A stretch of DNA of 64,000 bases from Deuterostichococcus epilithicus (Eukaryota > Chlorophyta > Trebouxiophyceae > Prasiolales > Stichococcaceae), in assembly GCA_033439295.1 (NCBI GenBank), contig JAVTLE010000001.1, forward strand, positions 2,108,001-2,172,000, in the 5' to 3' direction. Of this stretch, positions 17,425 to 29,058 are shown piece after piece. The translations under genes and the position numbers were made by a program. Below the pieces are notes generated by a model. It saw only the letters and a program-made list of their open reading frames with translations, ran no database searches and was not told the DNA's origin. Positions within the stretch are counted from its first letter, which is position 1; each line of letters begins with the position of its first letter.

Positions 17425-17834
17425 CAAGGTTCGACCAAACGGCTAATGCGTTTGAACGTGAACGCGTCTGGAACGCGTTTGAACGTTTTTGTCTCAACGC
17501 ACCCGAACGCCAAACGCCTCGCAAACGGCACACGTGTTTGACGTCAGACAAGTCAGTCAGGCGACAATCTGCTGCTAAGAAACACATCTCTTTGTGCAGA
17601 TCTAAACGCAAGCATGCTTGGAGCTCCATTGAGCCTTCCAGGCATCGTTATAGCCTGCCTCAGTACTCCAGCAGCGCCTGCAGCACTGCATCTGTCAGGA
17701 TTACCTCAGCACCTCTAGGCTGACTAAGGCTTGCCGTTTGCACAGCCGTTTCAGACGCGTTTGCCGTTCGAACGGATTTCAAAGACGTTCAACGGCAGCC
17801 AAACATGCCCAAACGCGCGTTTGGCCGAACCCTG
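17425..17834. mobile_element. hAT-type MITE (410 bp) with 8-bp target duplication
   Basis: The left terminus CAAGGTTCGACCAAACG and the inverted right terminus CAGGGTTCGGCCAAACG form imperfect terminal inverted repeats. The element is flanked on both sides by AACTACAA (17417-17424 and 17835-17842). An 8-bp duplication and CA(G/A)GG ends are the mark of hAT transposons. The interior near each end is packed with AAACG/CGTTT motifs as subterminal repeats. It has no transposase reading frame, so it is non-autonomous. Confidence 0.88.
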
Positions 17835-17842
17835 AACTACAA

Positions 17843-18830
17843 CATCATTACGGTGCCTGCGGCATGTTGTCAGCTGTCACACTGCAGGCACCATACGAGT
17901 AAAGGTGGTGTAGTTGCATACACTGACGCACGTCAAGCCAAATGTCGCATTCCGATATTGCTGGAAAATCTGCATTGCTGTTGACTTGCAGCCGATGCAG
18001 CAGGGAGGCTGCCTTGTTGTTGCTGTGAGCACTTACGTATGCGCGCTCTGCAACAGCGGACACAACAAGGGGGCCAGTGAAGGCAGGCATCGCAATGCCG
18101 TCACACTCAGCAGTGCGACAAAGCAAATGCCAACGGCCATCCGGCAGCAGCCTGCGCCTGCATTGTTACAAGGTTCAGGCGGCATGCACGGCGAGGGCCA
18201 CGCCCCCGAGCGCAGCACCCTGGGGATGCACGCTTAGAGGCACGGCAGGGCATGGCTTTTGGAACAAAGCAGCATTGACAGCGACAACGTGCACAGGAAC
18301 ACCCACTCGGAGGGCATACCCCAATTGCTGATGTACTCTATCATGAGGGTGAGCAAAAAGCTGTGTGGGAAAAGGGCAGATATCAACAACAAAAGGGCAA
18401 AGCAATGACGAAGAGAGCTATTCCTGCCGTGCCCCTGCTGTCGCCGCTGCCGCTGACATCGATTGCCAATACGGTGGCTTGTGCCGCTATTGCTGCATGT
18501 TAGAACTGCTTCCGCTGCTATTGCAAGGCCGAGGACGACTACACTTTTTGTAGAACAGCCTTCCTTGGCCTTATTTCCCTAGATTCCGTCGCTTGCGTCA
18601 GATGTTCCTAAGATCTGACGCATGTGGCATATGTGGCATTATACAAACGTTCATTAGCTGTACACATCCTTTCATTTCAGTGTTCTTATGGCATTGGTTG
18701 TACGGTTGTGCATTATATGCTGGCATTAAACTGTACGGGACTTCGCAACTTGCAGACTTGGCACCTCTGTAAATCCTTCGAGTATCCGAAAGACCGCAAA
18801 GTCGAGACTCTTAGCATACAAAACACCCGT
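17843..18830. other. Intergenic, no gene recognised
   Basis: Only short, unsupported reading frames. Composition falls to lower GC between 18540 and 18830. A TGTAA, the usual chlorophyte polyadenylation signal, occurs near 18770, but I cannot link it to a gene. Confidence 0.4.
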
Positions 18831-21796
18831 TCTAGTAGCTGCTGCTGCCACCGCCGCCGCCGCAACCATCACCATGAGGGCTGCTGCTCAATGTAGTGCC
18901 GCTGCGTACCTGCTGCAGGCGCCAACACATGCGCCGCTGCCATGATCCCTCCTGATGACGAAGCGGCACAACGTAGGGCGGCGGGCAGTGTGGACGCAGT
19001 CGAAGCCCCAGCTCCGCCTCGAGGGCGGAGACCGCAACAAAGAAACAATGCACCGCCAATCTATGAGCAGCGAGCCGGGGTAAAATTCCGAACCTCACCG
19101 CGCCCGCAGACACAAAGCGCTCGCCTTTCTTCGGCAGGCCCGGGCTCCATGACAGGGCAGCTGTTGGCGCTAGCAGCGCACGGCGCTGGCGCGCCAGGGG
19201 CAGCTGGTCGACTAGGCAGCGCAACAGCACGCGTCGCTGCATCTTGCAAACAACTCGGCAGCCGACTGGATGATGCTAGGCTGGGCGTCAATATGCAAGG
19301 CGGGCTGCGTTCCACCAGAACCGGAGGCGAAAACACTTTGGAGGGCGAACAACTGATCAGCGATGTTTGACATGTGCGGCTTGGCTTTGCTTTATACGGC
19401 ATTGATTCCAGGCTCGGCGACGGCAAGAGTGTCTAGCACGTCCTACAAGAGATGCATCGCGAGCCACGAAAAGGTCGCTTGCGGGCCGTGTGCCTCGGGC
19501 GGCGGCCAAGGTCTGGGGTAGCTGTCACTGATGGAGCCGGAGGCAATGACAGGGCGGGAAGGGTCCGCTGTCAAGGCGGCAGTGATGGGACAGCAGGCCG
19601 GCTGCCGCTAGCGGCTCCAGGCTGGGAGGAGGGTGCCACAAGAGCAGCGGCGCCGGCGGCAGGTTGTCCACGGGGAGGCGGCAATGGGCCGTGGGTGACG
19701 CACCGTCGAGATGGCGGCATCAGACGACGGGCTGGCAGCAGGAGGCGGCATCGGTGGGCTAGCTGGCGGCGTGACATTTCTTTGACTGGCGGCGGCGCCA
19801 GCGGTGGCAGTGGACTGGCCGAGAGGCATCGGACGCAGTGTTGGCGGCGGTGCCGGCAGTGGTGGTGGGCTGGAAAGCTGGCACCGACTTGCAGCCAAAC
19901 TGCCGCCAATCAGCCGCCGATGCATTTTCCTACGATACATTGGTGAATTGACGCGCGCGGCGGCAAGCAGGCGTGCGAACGATTGGAGTTCCAAGCTGCA
20001 CAGGCTGGGCGCTGCCAACAGCGGCAGCACCGCCAGCTGATGTTGTCGCTTATATTGCCATAGCGCTTGTTTCATCTACCGACAGCGCGTGGGCAAACAC
20101 CCTAGGGTAGCCGCCCAGCTCCTAAGTTTTCCACTGCTCCAACATGAAGTGCAGCCACTAAGTCTCTTGGGATAAAATTACGCCGAGCCTGGCCCGGTGC
20201 GACGCTACCGTAAAGTCGCCAATCTGGCAGCTATGTGCGGGCCCGAGGTGGCCCTGTACATTGTAGGAGAAGTTGTTGAGAATCGGCTTTGAGACAGTCG
20301 CTAAGCAGCAATGACTACGAGACGACAGTGACATCCCCATCAACTTGCGGCGGCGCTGACCCAGGTCTATGCTGGTGTGAGGTTCGTTGGCTGCGGCAGT
20401 TGCCATATGCAGCGGGTTCCCGCAAGCTTTATTTGTTGGCAAAACGGCACATTTCCTCGAGAGCCGCCGCCTTGGCATGCAGCGGCGAATGCGTTGATGG
20501 CGACAGCTGGCGCTTTGCATTTGTGCCCAGCTGCAGCGACATGGGCCGCATATATGGCAATGACATGACACATGCCTCCTGGAACGCCGCACGACGCTGA
20601 CGCTTGCGCCCGGTTGCTTGACGATAGGCCCTACCGCTTTGCTGCGACCGCTGCACCAGCAAGCGGCTTGGCTGATGCGCCAGCTGATGCGCAGGGTTCC
20701 TACCAGGGTGACTGCCGCCTCGGCGGGGTCGGCCGGTAGGCGGTTTGAATGTCGCCGCCACCCGATGTAGGGCAGACGTATGTGCGACTGGGTTGCCCCT
20801 GCCCAAAGCTCGCGGAGCCAGCGCTAGCAATGGCGTGGCAGCGCCTGCAACACTCGGGCACCGAAATGCTGACCGGTAGGCTGGCCGGCTGGCAAGCGGG
20901 GCTGGCAGCTAGAACGCGCCCTATTTCCGACACTGGCAAAGGTGAGGCGGCCGACGGTGGCGCCGCGGGCAGTCGGCGCTATTGACGTCCCGCACTTGCG
21001 CGGCCCAACACAGGGCTGGACATAGTACTGGGCGGTTGGACTGTTGGTTAGGCTGCATTCCGCTGCGCTCCTGGCATTGTTGGGCAAAGGCAACCTATGG
21101 CAGCGACAGCTGCATGGCAGCAACGCTGGGCAAGGTGCTGGTGCGCCATCAGCTACTGCCATGCTGGCTGTAAAGGCATCCCCAGCGATGGGCCCAACGT
21201 CGGCGCAAAGCGGCGCTATGCGGGCGTGGCTGCGGGGGCGCGTACGGACACTGCACGCGAGCGACAGCCGTACGAGCGGAAGCGCCAAGGCTTGCAGTGC
21301 CGACCACAGTGCTGCTGGCGGGCACCCTCTTGGTGCCGAGGCGAAGGCGACCGACTGGCCCCACCCGTCGCGCCCCTCGTGCGCAAGGCTGCAGCCACAT
21401 GGCTGCCTGCGCTACGGCGACCCCTGCCGCCGCCCTTGATTGAGGTGTTGGGGCACCCGCCGCGGACGGCCGTTCAACCTGCCGCACAATGGCGCTACTG
21501 GTGTCAGCAGCCGCAGCTGTGGCAGCGGTGCTGATTCCCGCTGTGGGAAGCCTAGTCGGCGCCCGCTGCGGCTGCACCTCGTTGCAGCTACTGAAGCAGC
21601 ACAACTCGCTGGCACTGCGGCTGTGCAGGCACAGACCCCGCCTGCCTCCGCCGCTGCTGCTGCTGCTGCTGCTGTGACGGCAACAGCGGCTGGCTGCCTG
21701 GGTGAGGCGAGGAGCTGTGGCGGGATGGCACCGTCCCACTGCCAGAGCTGCTGTTGGCGCAGGAGGCTGGCGGAGCAGCCATCTGGCCGCCCATTG
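18831..21796. other. GC-rich low-complexity region
   Basis: This stretch is rich in GGC, GCAGC and CTG triplets and opens several overlapping Ala/Pro/Ser/Gln-rich reading frames on both strands, the usual artefact of such composition. A (CTG)7 run lies at 21654-21674. No known domain was recognised. Short minus-strand stretches near 20.9-21.0 kb and 19.0-19.1 kb look less compositionally biased and could be remnants of a gene continuing from 22.5 kb. Confidence 0.4.
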
Positions 21797-22501
21797 TCAC
21801 CGGTAGCGTTGGTCGCTGAGGAGGTGCGGCGGGATGTTGATTCGGCAGGCTGTGATCGTGCCCTCCGAGTCAATCAGCTCCAGGATCCTTGGCGGGTCCT
21901 TGCTGCTGCTGTCGCTGTCATTGAAGGTCGTCAGGTGGGCATCCCGTTCCAGCATGCCATCCAAGTCTGCCTCTATCTTGCAGGAGAGCACAAGCCATGG
22001 CGCCGCAAACAACGCCTCCACGACACCCCTTAGCTTGTGCGTGTCTGGCGCTTTGAGGACCAGGGCTTGGCTGCACCTATTGACCCTCGCTGCGCTGGCT
22101 GCGGCAGTAAGCAGCCTCGGCAGGTGCAGCAGGCCTGGCCCGATTGCGCCCCGGACTAGCTCCACCGTCTCGAGGCGCACCGAGAGCGCCGCCTTATCAG
22201 CTGTGACCGGCCCGGCGGGGCATTGACCGTGCGCCGCCTTGGCCTCGCTGGAGCGCTGCGGTTGCCAGGCTGACTTCAATGCAAGCTGAACGCTGCCAGC
22301 GTCAGCCACGGCAGCCTCCACCGCCGCCGCAACTTCCTCATGGCCACGACGGCTTTCGCAATAAGCTGCCACTCTTGGGCCGGGCAGTTGCAGCTGCAGA
22401 GAGACTCTTCGTACCGACCACTTCTCATACCGGGTAGCCCCGGCTGCATTCCACCTGCTGTATCCGACGCTGACGCAGGCGGGGGAGCGGGCTGCCGGCA
22501 T
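21797..22501 (-). CDS. Unrecognised protein, 234 residues
   Basis: An uninterrupted minus-strand frame opens with ATG at 22501. It is less compositionally biased than its neighbours and contains ordinary-looking stretches such as RLETVELVRGAIGPGLLHLP, TAAASAARVNRCSQALVLKA, DTHKLRGVVEALFAAPWLVL and LIDSEGTITACRINIPPHLL. It has an acidic patch (FNDSDSSSKD) but no signal peptide, membrane span or recognised motif. It could be one exon of a longer gene running left, a fragment of a transposon protein, or chance. I assign no function. Confidence 0.35.
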   Translation of the reverse strand: MPAARSPACVSVGYSRWNAAGATRYEKWSVRRVSLQLQLPGPRVAAYCESRRGHEEVAAAVEAAVADAGSVQLALKSAWQPQRSSEAKAAHGQCPAGPVTADKAALSVRLETVELVRGAIGPGLLHLPRLLTAAASAARVNRCSQALVLKAPDTHKLRGVVEALFAAPWLVLSCKIEADLDGMLERDAHLTTFNDSDSSSKDPPRILELIDSEGTITACRINIPPHLLSDQRYR

Positions 22502-22561
22502 GGCTATAAACTATTGACGACATCGCTTTTGCAGGGCGAATGCTGAGGCGTCGTCGCCTGC

Positions 22562-23418
22562 AGGAGCTGCGCCTGCGCAGCAAACAGCCTAGGGCGCCTG
22601 ACCCTACACTGGCAGTGCAGGTAGTGCAGTGCGGATAATGTATGTGCCGTGAAACTTTAGCAGGTACGTTTACTTCAGATTAAAAGCCCTTAGGCTGAGA
22701 ATCCCGCGATCGTCCAGCCCGCAAGCCATTGCGCAGAGCTCAAGTCATGCTACCAGTGAGGGATACAAGAGGCGCATCGGGAAACAGAGCGCTAAGGCGT
22801 GAGGCGCCAGAACGCAGGGGTCCAGACCCCGTCGGGCGGCCATCACGGGGCGCCTTTCTTGTCAGCATCCAGATTGCCTCGGAGTCGCTGCAAGAACCCA
22901 AAGGCGCGCATCGTCGGACACCTGCGCCGGGGCACCTCACGTCACGATCGCTTCCACTTTCGACACAAAAACACGCGACTCGAAGCCTCGCTTTTCTGCG
23001 GCTGCCTCGCTTTAACGCTGCAAAGCGTATTCAACGCTGGTATCAGCGCCATCATTTGCACGGTGCACAGCGGTTATGAGCCATAGAACCTGGCGTGTTG
23101 GCGATTGGGATCCTGACGTCGTCAGATAAATTTCACGCGCATGGCCCGCGTCGAATCTTGATAGTTGCAAGAACGCCTACCACCAGCTGGCAGCCTCAGA
23201 CGTGCATACCTCTCGCCGCCATCACTTTGTGAGCGTGACTCCGATGCCTCCGTCTAGATCCCTAGGCTCGTCATGACGTGATCGCAGAACCTAACACGAG
23301 AGAGATAGATGGTACACCATGTCGCGAGCCCTGAGGGGCTAAAAGGGTACACGAACGCGCGTCCGCCTCGCTGCATACTTCGCCAATCAGCGTTTTCACC
23401 ACCAGCCGATCAGTCACC
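22562..23418. other. Promoter side of the epimerase gene, with a transposon-derived fragment
   Basis: No gene seen. The block 23299-23358 is the reverse complement of part of 59685-59745; both contain ACACCATGTCGC(A/G)AGCCC followed by TGAGGGGCTAAAAGG. This dispersed repeat ends about 60 bp before the epimerase start codon. Confidence 0.5.
23299..23358. repeat. Dispersed repeat fragment shared with 59.7 kb
   Basis: It begins GAGAGATAGATG and continues through ACACCATGTCGCGAGCCC and TGAGGGGCTAAAAGGG. The inverted counterpart lies at about 59685-59745. The boundaries beyond the shared part are not identified. Confidence 0.65.
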
Positions 23419-26400
23419 ATGGCCGAGGCTATTCAGAAGGAGTATTATGAGAGCTCGAAGCTGGCCAAGTACCCGTTCGAGCCATACTGGCCGGAGAAGA
23501 AGCTGCGCATCTGTGTCACGGGCGCAGGCGGTAAGTGCTGCGCCTGCGAGCAAGATACGCAGCACTCTATGATGATAAAGCTGTGCAGCATGGTGGTAGC
23601 TGCATTGCTAGACGGGCCACAAGCTTGCACACCCAATCCCTAGTTCTGTGATCGGACAGCAGATCAGCTTCATTGCGTGGCGAGACTGTCTCTCGTGCCA
23701 GCACACTACCATGCATGGTCAGATGCACGCCAGAACGCCGCCGCCTCTTGTTGGTAGTGCTACCATGAAAGCGTCCTTCATCAACAGACCTGTGGCTGTG
23801 CGCTGACGGTGTGTCTTCGCTGCTGCAGGCTTCATCGCCAGCCACTTGGCGAAGAGGTTAAAGACAGAGGTGGGCCTTGTGGCTGCATGGCAGACCGTCA
23901 GCTAGCACGGCTGGACCGTCCTGAGCACACCTGCAAGACCATCTATCGACGGTGCCACCGCGCAGGGCCACTACGTCATTGGCGTGGACTGGAAGCGGAA
24001 CGAGCACATGCCGGTGCGGCCCCCCTCTCTCCAGCCCCATGTCTCTAGCAGCGCCTTCCGGTGCGCTAAAGCTTCACAGGCGGACGGCCGACTTGGCTGC
24101 TGCACCAGCTTGTGCCCGACAGGCTGCGCCAGGACTCGCCTGAGCATCCACACAGACCTCGCTTCTCGTCTCACCGTCAGCCGTGCAAGGGTTTTCGCGC
24201 TGTCACCCTGCAGGAGGAGATGTTCTGCGACGACTTCCACCTGGTGGACCTGCGGGTGTTCGACAACTGCAAGAAGGTGGTCACCGGCTGCGACCACGTC
24301 TTCAATCTGGCGGCAGACATGGGCGGTATGGGCTTTATCCAGTCCAACCACTCGGTCATCTTCTACAACAACACCATGATCAGCTTCAATATGATCGAGG
24401 CGGCGCGCCAAGCGAAGATCCAGCGGTGCGACACCCCCTGCGTCACACACCTTCCTCACCTGCACCCCGCCTGCACGCCATGCTACGCCACCACTACGAG
24501 TCCTTTTGCCATAGCACTTGGCGCACTGGGTTCGGTCGCAAGACCTTCGGCATGGTGCCCAAACGTGGCCATCATGCACAAGTGGGGCTGGGGTGCTGCC
24601 TTCGTCTGGCCGAAGGCCATGGACGGCTGCGGAGAAGTCGCCTGAAAACCCTGCCCAATATGCGCAGGTTCTTTTATGCCTCCAGCGCTTGCATCTACCC
24701 GGAGGGCAAGCAGCTCAATACCACGGTGGAGGGCGGCGGCCTCAAGGAGTCTGACGCCTGGCCTGCGCAGGTCTGCCATGCTTCAGGCTGCTGCATCGTG
24801 ATTGCCTGTTCCACCCCAGCCTGCGCTGCATGCACAGAGTATATCCTGTGCTCTGAGGCGCTGCGCCTTGCATGCTCTTGCATATGCTGCACCTGCTGCA
24901 GGGCAACGGAAGCCCCTCAACAGCACAGCACGTGGACTTTCCGCTCAAATGTGCAGCCTGACCGTTTGGCTCGCTGTTGTGTTGCGACAGCCGCAGGACG
25001 CGTACGGCCTGGAGAAGCTGGCCAGCGAGGAGATCTGCATGCACTACGAGAAGGACTTTGGCATCGCCGTGCGTGTTGCCCGCTTCCACAACATCTACGG
25101 TGAGCACAACCAGGCATCATGGAGCCGATTCGACCTTACTGTGGCAACCTGCCTAATGCTAGGCGAACCTGCTGGCGCATGGTCCTTGCGGCCAGCTAGA
25201 AGTCGGGAGTGGGTTCCCTGTGCGGTCCAGAGACTGCTGTGGTACGTGGCCAGTGCAGTTATCTGTGCAATACGTTCTGACGCACCTCTGCAATCGACCC
25301 GCAGGCCCGTACGGCACATGGAAGGGCGGGCGGGAGAAAGCGCCGGCGGCCTTCTGTCGCAAGGTGCTGACCAGCCCGGAGGAGATCGAGATGTGGGGCG
25401 ATGGCCTTCAGACGCGCTCCTTCACCTTCATTGACGACTGCGTGGAGGGCATCCTGCGCATCACCAAGTCCGACTTCAAGGAGGTCAGTCATGGGCCTGC
25501 ACGGGTCGTTTGACAGCGTGGGTCGGGGTGGTTGGTGTGGGGGTCGCAAGTCACCCAAAGTGTGCACCCCAGGCTATGGGTTGCTTGCGAAAGCGGCCAT
25601 CTGCCCGCTCAGCCTAGTGTTTGATCATAGGCCGCAGCGTGCATCCACTGCGGCTGTGGATGCGGTAATTGGCCCCAGTCAAGCCCTGACATCATAAGGT
25701 GTCATCGTCATCGCAGCCGCTGAACCTGGGCAGCACAGAGATGGTGTCCATGAACGAGATGATGGAGATGGCGCTGGGCTTTGACGACAAGAAGCTTCCC
25801 ATCAAGCACATCCCGGTGCGTGGCTATGACTTTGAAGAGATGCCTACCAAAAGCCTGGGGCTTGCTGTGCCTGTGGAAACTCTCTGGCGCCGCAGGTCGC
25901 CGACGGCTCTTGTGTCCTCCTGCACCGCGCCGGGCCAGCCCACAACAGCCCCCGTTCGCTGTGCTTTCGCCCGCCTGCTGCGCACCACTTCGTTTCAAAA
26001 ATCCGGTCCTTTCCCGTGCGCAGGGACCTGAGGGTGTGCGCGGCCGCAACTCGGAGAACGCGCTCATCCTGAGCCAGCTGGGCTGGGAGCCGACCGTCAA
26101 GCTGCAGGACGGGCTGCGCCTCACCTACACATGGATCAAGTCGCAGGTGTGCTGCCTGTACTTGTTGACCCATGAGTGGCTGAGTGGCCCTTGCTATCTA
26201 GAGACCAGGCATGGTTGAGGCGCGCACACGTTTCACAAGCGCCTGCAGCTCCACCTCCTGACAACACCGTGACGAAGCCCCCCCGCGTGCTGCCACTGCT
26301 GATGGCGCCGAACGAGGGAGACTTGAATCGTGTGTCTCGCATCTGCAGCTGGAGGAGGAGTCGGGCGACATGAGCGCATATGCCAAGAGCGCCATCGTGC

Positions 26401-26462
26401 CCGCGGGCGCCCCTCGGGAACTAGGCACCCTGCGCGACGCTGACGGCAAGGAGGGCTTCTGA
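23419..26462 (+). CDS. GME: GDP-D-mannose 3',5'-epimerase
   Basis: Converts GDP-D-mannose to GDP-L-galactose (and GDP-L-gulose), the committed supply for plant-type vitamin C synthesis and for L-galactose in glycans. It is a cytosolic NAD-dependent short-chain dehydrogenase-fold enzyme. Ten exons in phase: 23419-23530, 23829-23869, 23966-24013, 24214-24425, 24668-24770, 24991-25099, 25305-25483, 25717-25815, 26024-26146 and 26349-26462, giving 379 residues, the normal family length. Motifs are the Rossmann loop GAGGFIASH, HVFNLAADMGGMGFIQSNHS, FFYASSACIYPE, the catalytic YxxxK in DAYGLEK, RFHNIYGPYGTWKGGREKAP, MWGDGLQTRSFTFIDDCVEG, GSTEMVSMNEM and GPEGVRGRNS. Sequence match to plant GME is close throughout. 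All introns are GT-AG. Substrate and product fit the transporter at 35.6 kb and the fucosyltransferase-like genes further right. Confidence 0.97.
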
Positions 26463-28666
26463 AGCTGAGGACAGCGGCAGCGCGGCCCTTGCAATCGCTG
26501 CGGCGCCCCCATCAAGATAATGCTGCTCCAGAAAGAACCGGTTTACAGACAGAGAGCGTTGCGGGAAGGTGCCGTCTCAAAGTCATCAAGGTGTCATCAA
26601 GGCATGCACGCCGTAGCATGGAATGGGGTTGACACTTGACGGCTGCTCTAGGACAGAGTCATATGGACCGATGTCATGGACCAGCCGCCCATGGCTTGCA
26701 GCAGGCTGTTTTCGAATCGACTCGTGTTGTGCGCTGGGCGCGCTTTGTCGCGACCTTTCTTTCAGCTGGGTTGTGCCGGTTTACCAGTTGCCATGTTCCA
26801 GTGCAAACTGATAGAATCGAATCCAAGCAGTGACGGGACCACAAAATTGGGAACCAAAGCACTTCAGCTGTTTTAGGCGCTGCCTGCCGTTTAGATTGGC
26901 TCGGTGGCGGCGCTCGCTGTACTTTGGACGGCACTGCATCCCAGGCTCAGCGAAGCATGAGCAACTAGGAGGGGGTTGGCAATAAAGCTGAAAGAGCCAG
27001 GGCGCGGCGGCGGAACGCTGCAGACCTGCAGTAAGTCAAGGTGCTGATGGGTTGAGAGTCCAAGCTGGGTCGCAAGGGCTGGTAAGCGGACCACTGACCA
27101 TGATGAGCGGCTCGGCGGGGAGGCGGGGCATTCGCGACGGCGAGCGCCGCGCCGCCGCTGCCGCGAGGCGAGCAGCGGGCGGGGCCAGCGGTCGGCGTAG
27201 CCCGCCTGCACAGCGAGGGTGTGTGGCCCCTATACTTTGGCAGTATGGTCGAGAGGCCCCTATAGCACACACAAAAGGGGACAACCTCTGCGAACTGTAC
27301 TACAGTGCATGTCAGGCACGCACCATAAGCGCACAAACGACCAGTCGGTCTGTAGGACCCAATGCCAGCAAAGCAGTAACACGACCACAGCAAAGCACAC
27401 CGCACGCAAAGAAGCCAAACCCGCGCCAGCTGCCAGGCGCCGCCTGCCGATTGGACGACTGCTCACTGCTGCAGCTGGCTGGGCTGCTGAAACTGATGAA
27501 GGGCCCCTGGACGGCGGCGGACCCCCGCCACGGCAGAGCCCCGCCATCCCTCTGAGACGCTCCAGAAACGCACCACGGCCGCACGCTGCACCTGCAGGGC
27601 CAGCTGCGGCCCCGGCCGCGCTGCCTGCTGCCCGTGGTAAGGTGCGACGGGCCGCCAACCTGCACCCACAGTCCATCATGGCCGACAGGGCTGCCAGGCA
27701 CACGTGGCCCCAAACCCCCGCTCCACCCCCTGCTGACTGCGCATAACCCAGACATCCGCCGCCGGCCGGCGCCGTCCCCACTGCCGACGGCAGTGCTGCT
27801 GCTGCTGCTGCTGCTGCTGCTCAGCAGCCGCTGTGGGAACTGCGGCGGCCGGCGGCGCTGCTCCTGTGGCGGCAGCCAGCACGGCCGTCCTCAGCACGGC
27901 CTCGGTGGCGGAGTCCACCACGCGCGCAACAAACTGGTGGTGGTGCATGCGGCCTGGGTTCCTCGCCTGGCCGCAAGCACACAGCTCGCCGAGCCCGGGC
28001 GGGCCTGGACCAGGCGGCAGCGCGGCTGCCGACGCCAGGTGCTGGTTGCGCAATGCCACCCGCCGCTCCTGCCGCTTTGGAATGCGGCTGGTCATAGCTG
28101 CCGGTCACTGTGGTTGCAGCGGCGCCGCCGCCATGTTGCGGCGTTGCCGCTGACGGGGAGGGCTGCGGCTGCCGCCAGCTGGGCGCTGGCGCCCATCTCA
28201 GCCCCCCGGCGCCCAAGGCGCCGTAGGCGGCCCGAGCGCGGGGGCGGAGGTTTGCTGCTGCTGTGCGAACGAAGGCGCCAGGAGGCCGTTGGGTGCATAG
28301 CATACTGCCCTGCTGCATTGATTGCTGTACGCCTCGCCTGCTGACAGTGCCCCCCTGCAGCCGCCGCTCAGCGCACACCTGATGCCCTCCCGGTCGGCCA
28401 GCTCCTCAGATCAGGTGCCTCCTCTGTCTGTGCTGCACGCTTGACCAACGCCGCACGAGTGCATCCCGCCCGCTCGAGCCTTGGGATCCGTGTCCATCGC
28501 TGCGGGGACAGTGGCTGTGCCAACTGCCACGGTCGGCGTGGCTGTGATGGATGCTTTCTCGGCCCGGCGGGCCCGTGGCGGAATCTGCGTTTCATCTATA
28601 TTTAAGGCGCAACCGGGCAGCGTCGCATCGAACACGGCGCATTCACTTGCGTGTCCCGGGCTGTCC
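26463..28666. other. Epimerase 3' flank, then GC-rich low-complexity DNA
   Basis: No convincing gene. From about 27.0 kb the sequence is dominated by GGC/GCC/CAG composition and opens overlapping Ala/Pro/Arg/Gln-rich frames on both strands. A (CTG)8 run lies at 27796-27819, giving a poly-Gln stretch on the minus strand. The composition resembles 18.8-21.8 kb. Confidence 0.4.
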
Positions 28667-28690
28667 GGGCCTCTCTCCTCCGAGAGGCCC
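28667..28690. other. Perfect 9-bp hairpin immediately upstream of the tRNA gene
   Basis: GGGCCTCTC (28667-28675) pairs exactly with GAGAGGCCC (28682-28690) around a six-base loop. It ends six bases before the tRNA 5' end. Confidence 0.75.
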
Positions 28691-28696
28691 CGCACA

Positions 28697-28767
28697 GTAT
28701 CAATGGTCTAGTGGTAGAATAGCACCCTGCCACGGTGCAGACCCGGGTTCGATTCCCGGTTGATACA
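28697..28767 (+). tRNA. tRNA-Gly (anticodon GCC)
   Basis: A complete 71-nt cloverleaf. The acceptor stem GTATCAA/TTGATAC has 7 perfect pairs and discriminator A. The D arm contains TGGTCTAGTGGTAGAATA (the A box). The anticodon arm is GCACC-CTGCCAC-GGTGC, and the T arm carries GGTTCGATTCC (the B box). There is no intron and no encoded CCA. A TTTT run 20 bases downstream is a plausible Pol III terminator. The body matches eukaryotic tRNA-Gly(GCC); the acceptor stem differs from the common GCACCAG form. Confidence 0.93.
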
Positions 28768-29058
28768 ACATAGGAAGTAACACCGCTTTTGGTCGCGAAC
28801 ATGTGTAGTTTTGCCCGTCTGGGTACCCTGGCCTGCTCAGTGCATGCACAGGCGGCCCCTCTGCGTTCCTTTTGACATTGGGGTTCATGCATTTTGTAGA
28901 TGTACATAACTGATATGTATGCATGTATGTACATAGCGAGTATTACCGCTTTTGGTCGCGGCTGCTGCAGGCGGTGCACGATACATAGGTAGTATTACCG
29001 CTTTTTGTCACGGCTGCTGCAGGCGGTGCACGCTACATAGGAAGTGACATCGCTTTTT
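28768..29058. repeat. Short direct repeats following the tRNA gene
   Basis: The motif TAGG(A/T)AGT-A-CACCGCTTTT recurs at about 28770, 28932, 28987 and 29038. The last three are 52-53 bp apart and share the spacer GCTGCTGCAGGCGGTGCACG. The first copy begins directly after the tRNA 3' end, and the last abuts the first frame of the transposase gene. Confidence 0.75.

Noticed and set aside
18942-19370. 142-codon plus-strand frame starting MIPPDDEAAQRRAAG
   Set aside because: Composition follows the surrounding low-complexity DNA and no motif or splice context supports it.
21654-27819. (CTG)7 and (CTG)8 runs as expanded coding repeats
   Set aside because: Short, perfect and not inside a supported exon; ordinary microsatellites.
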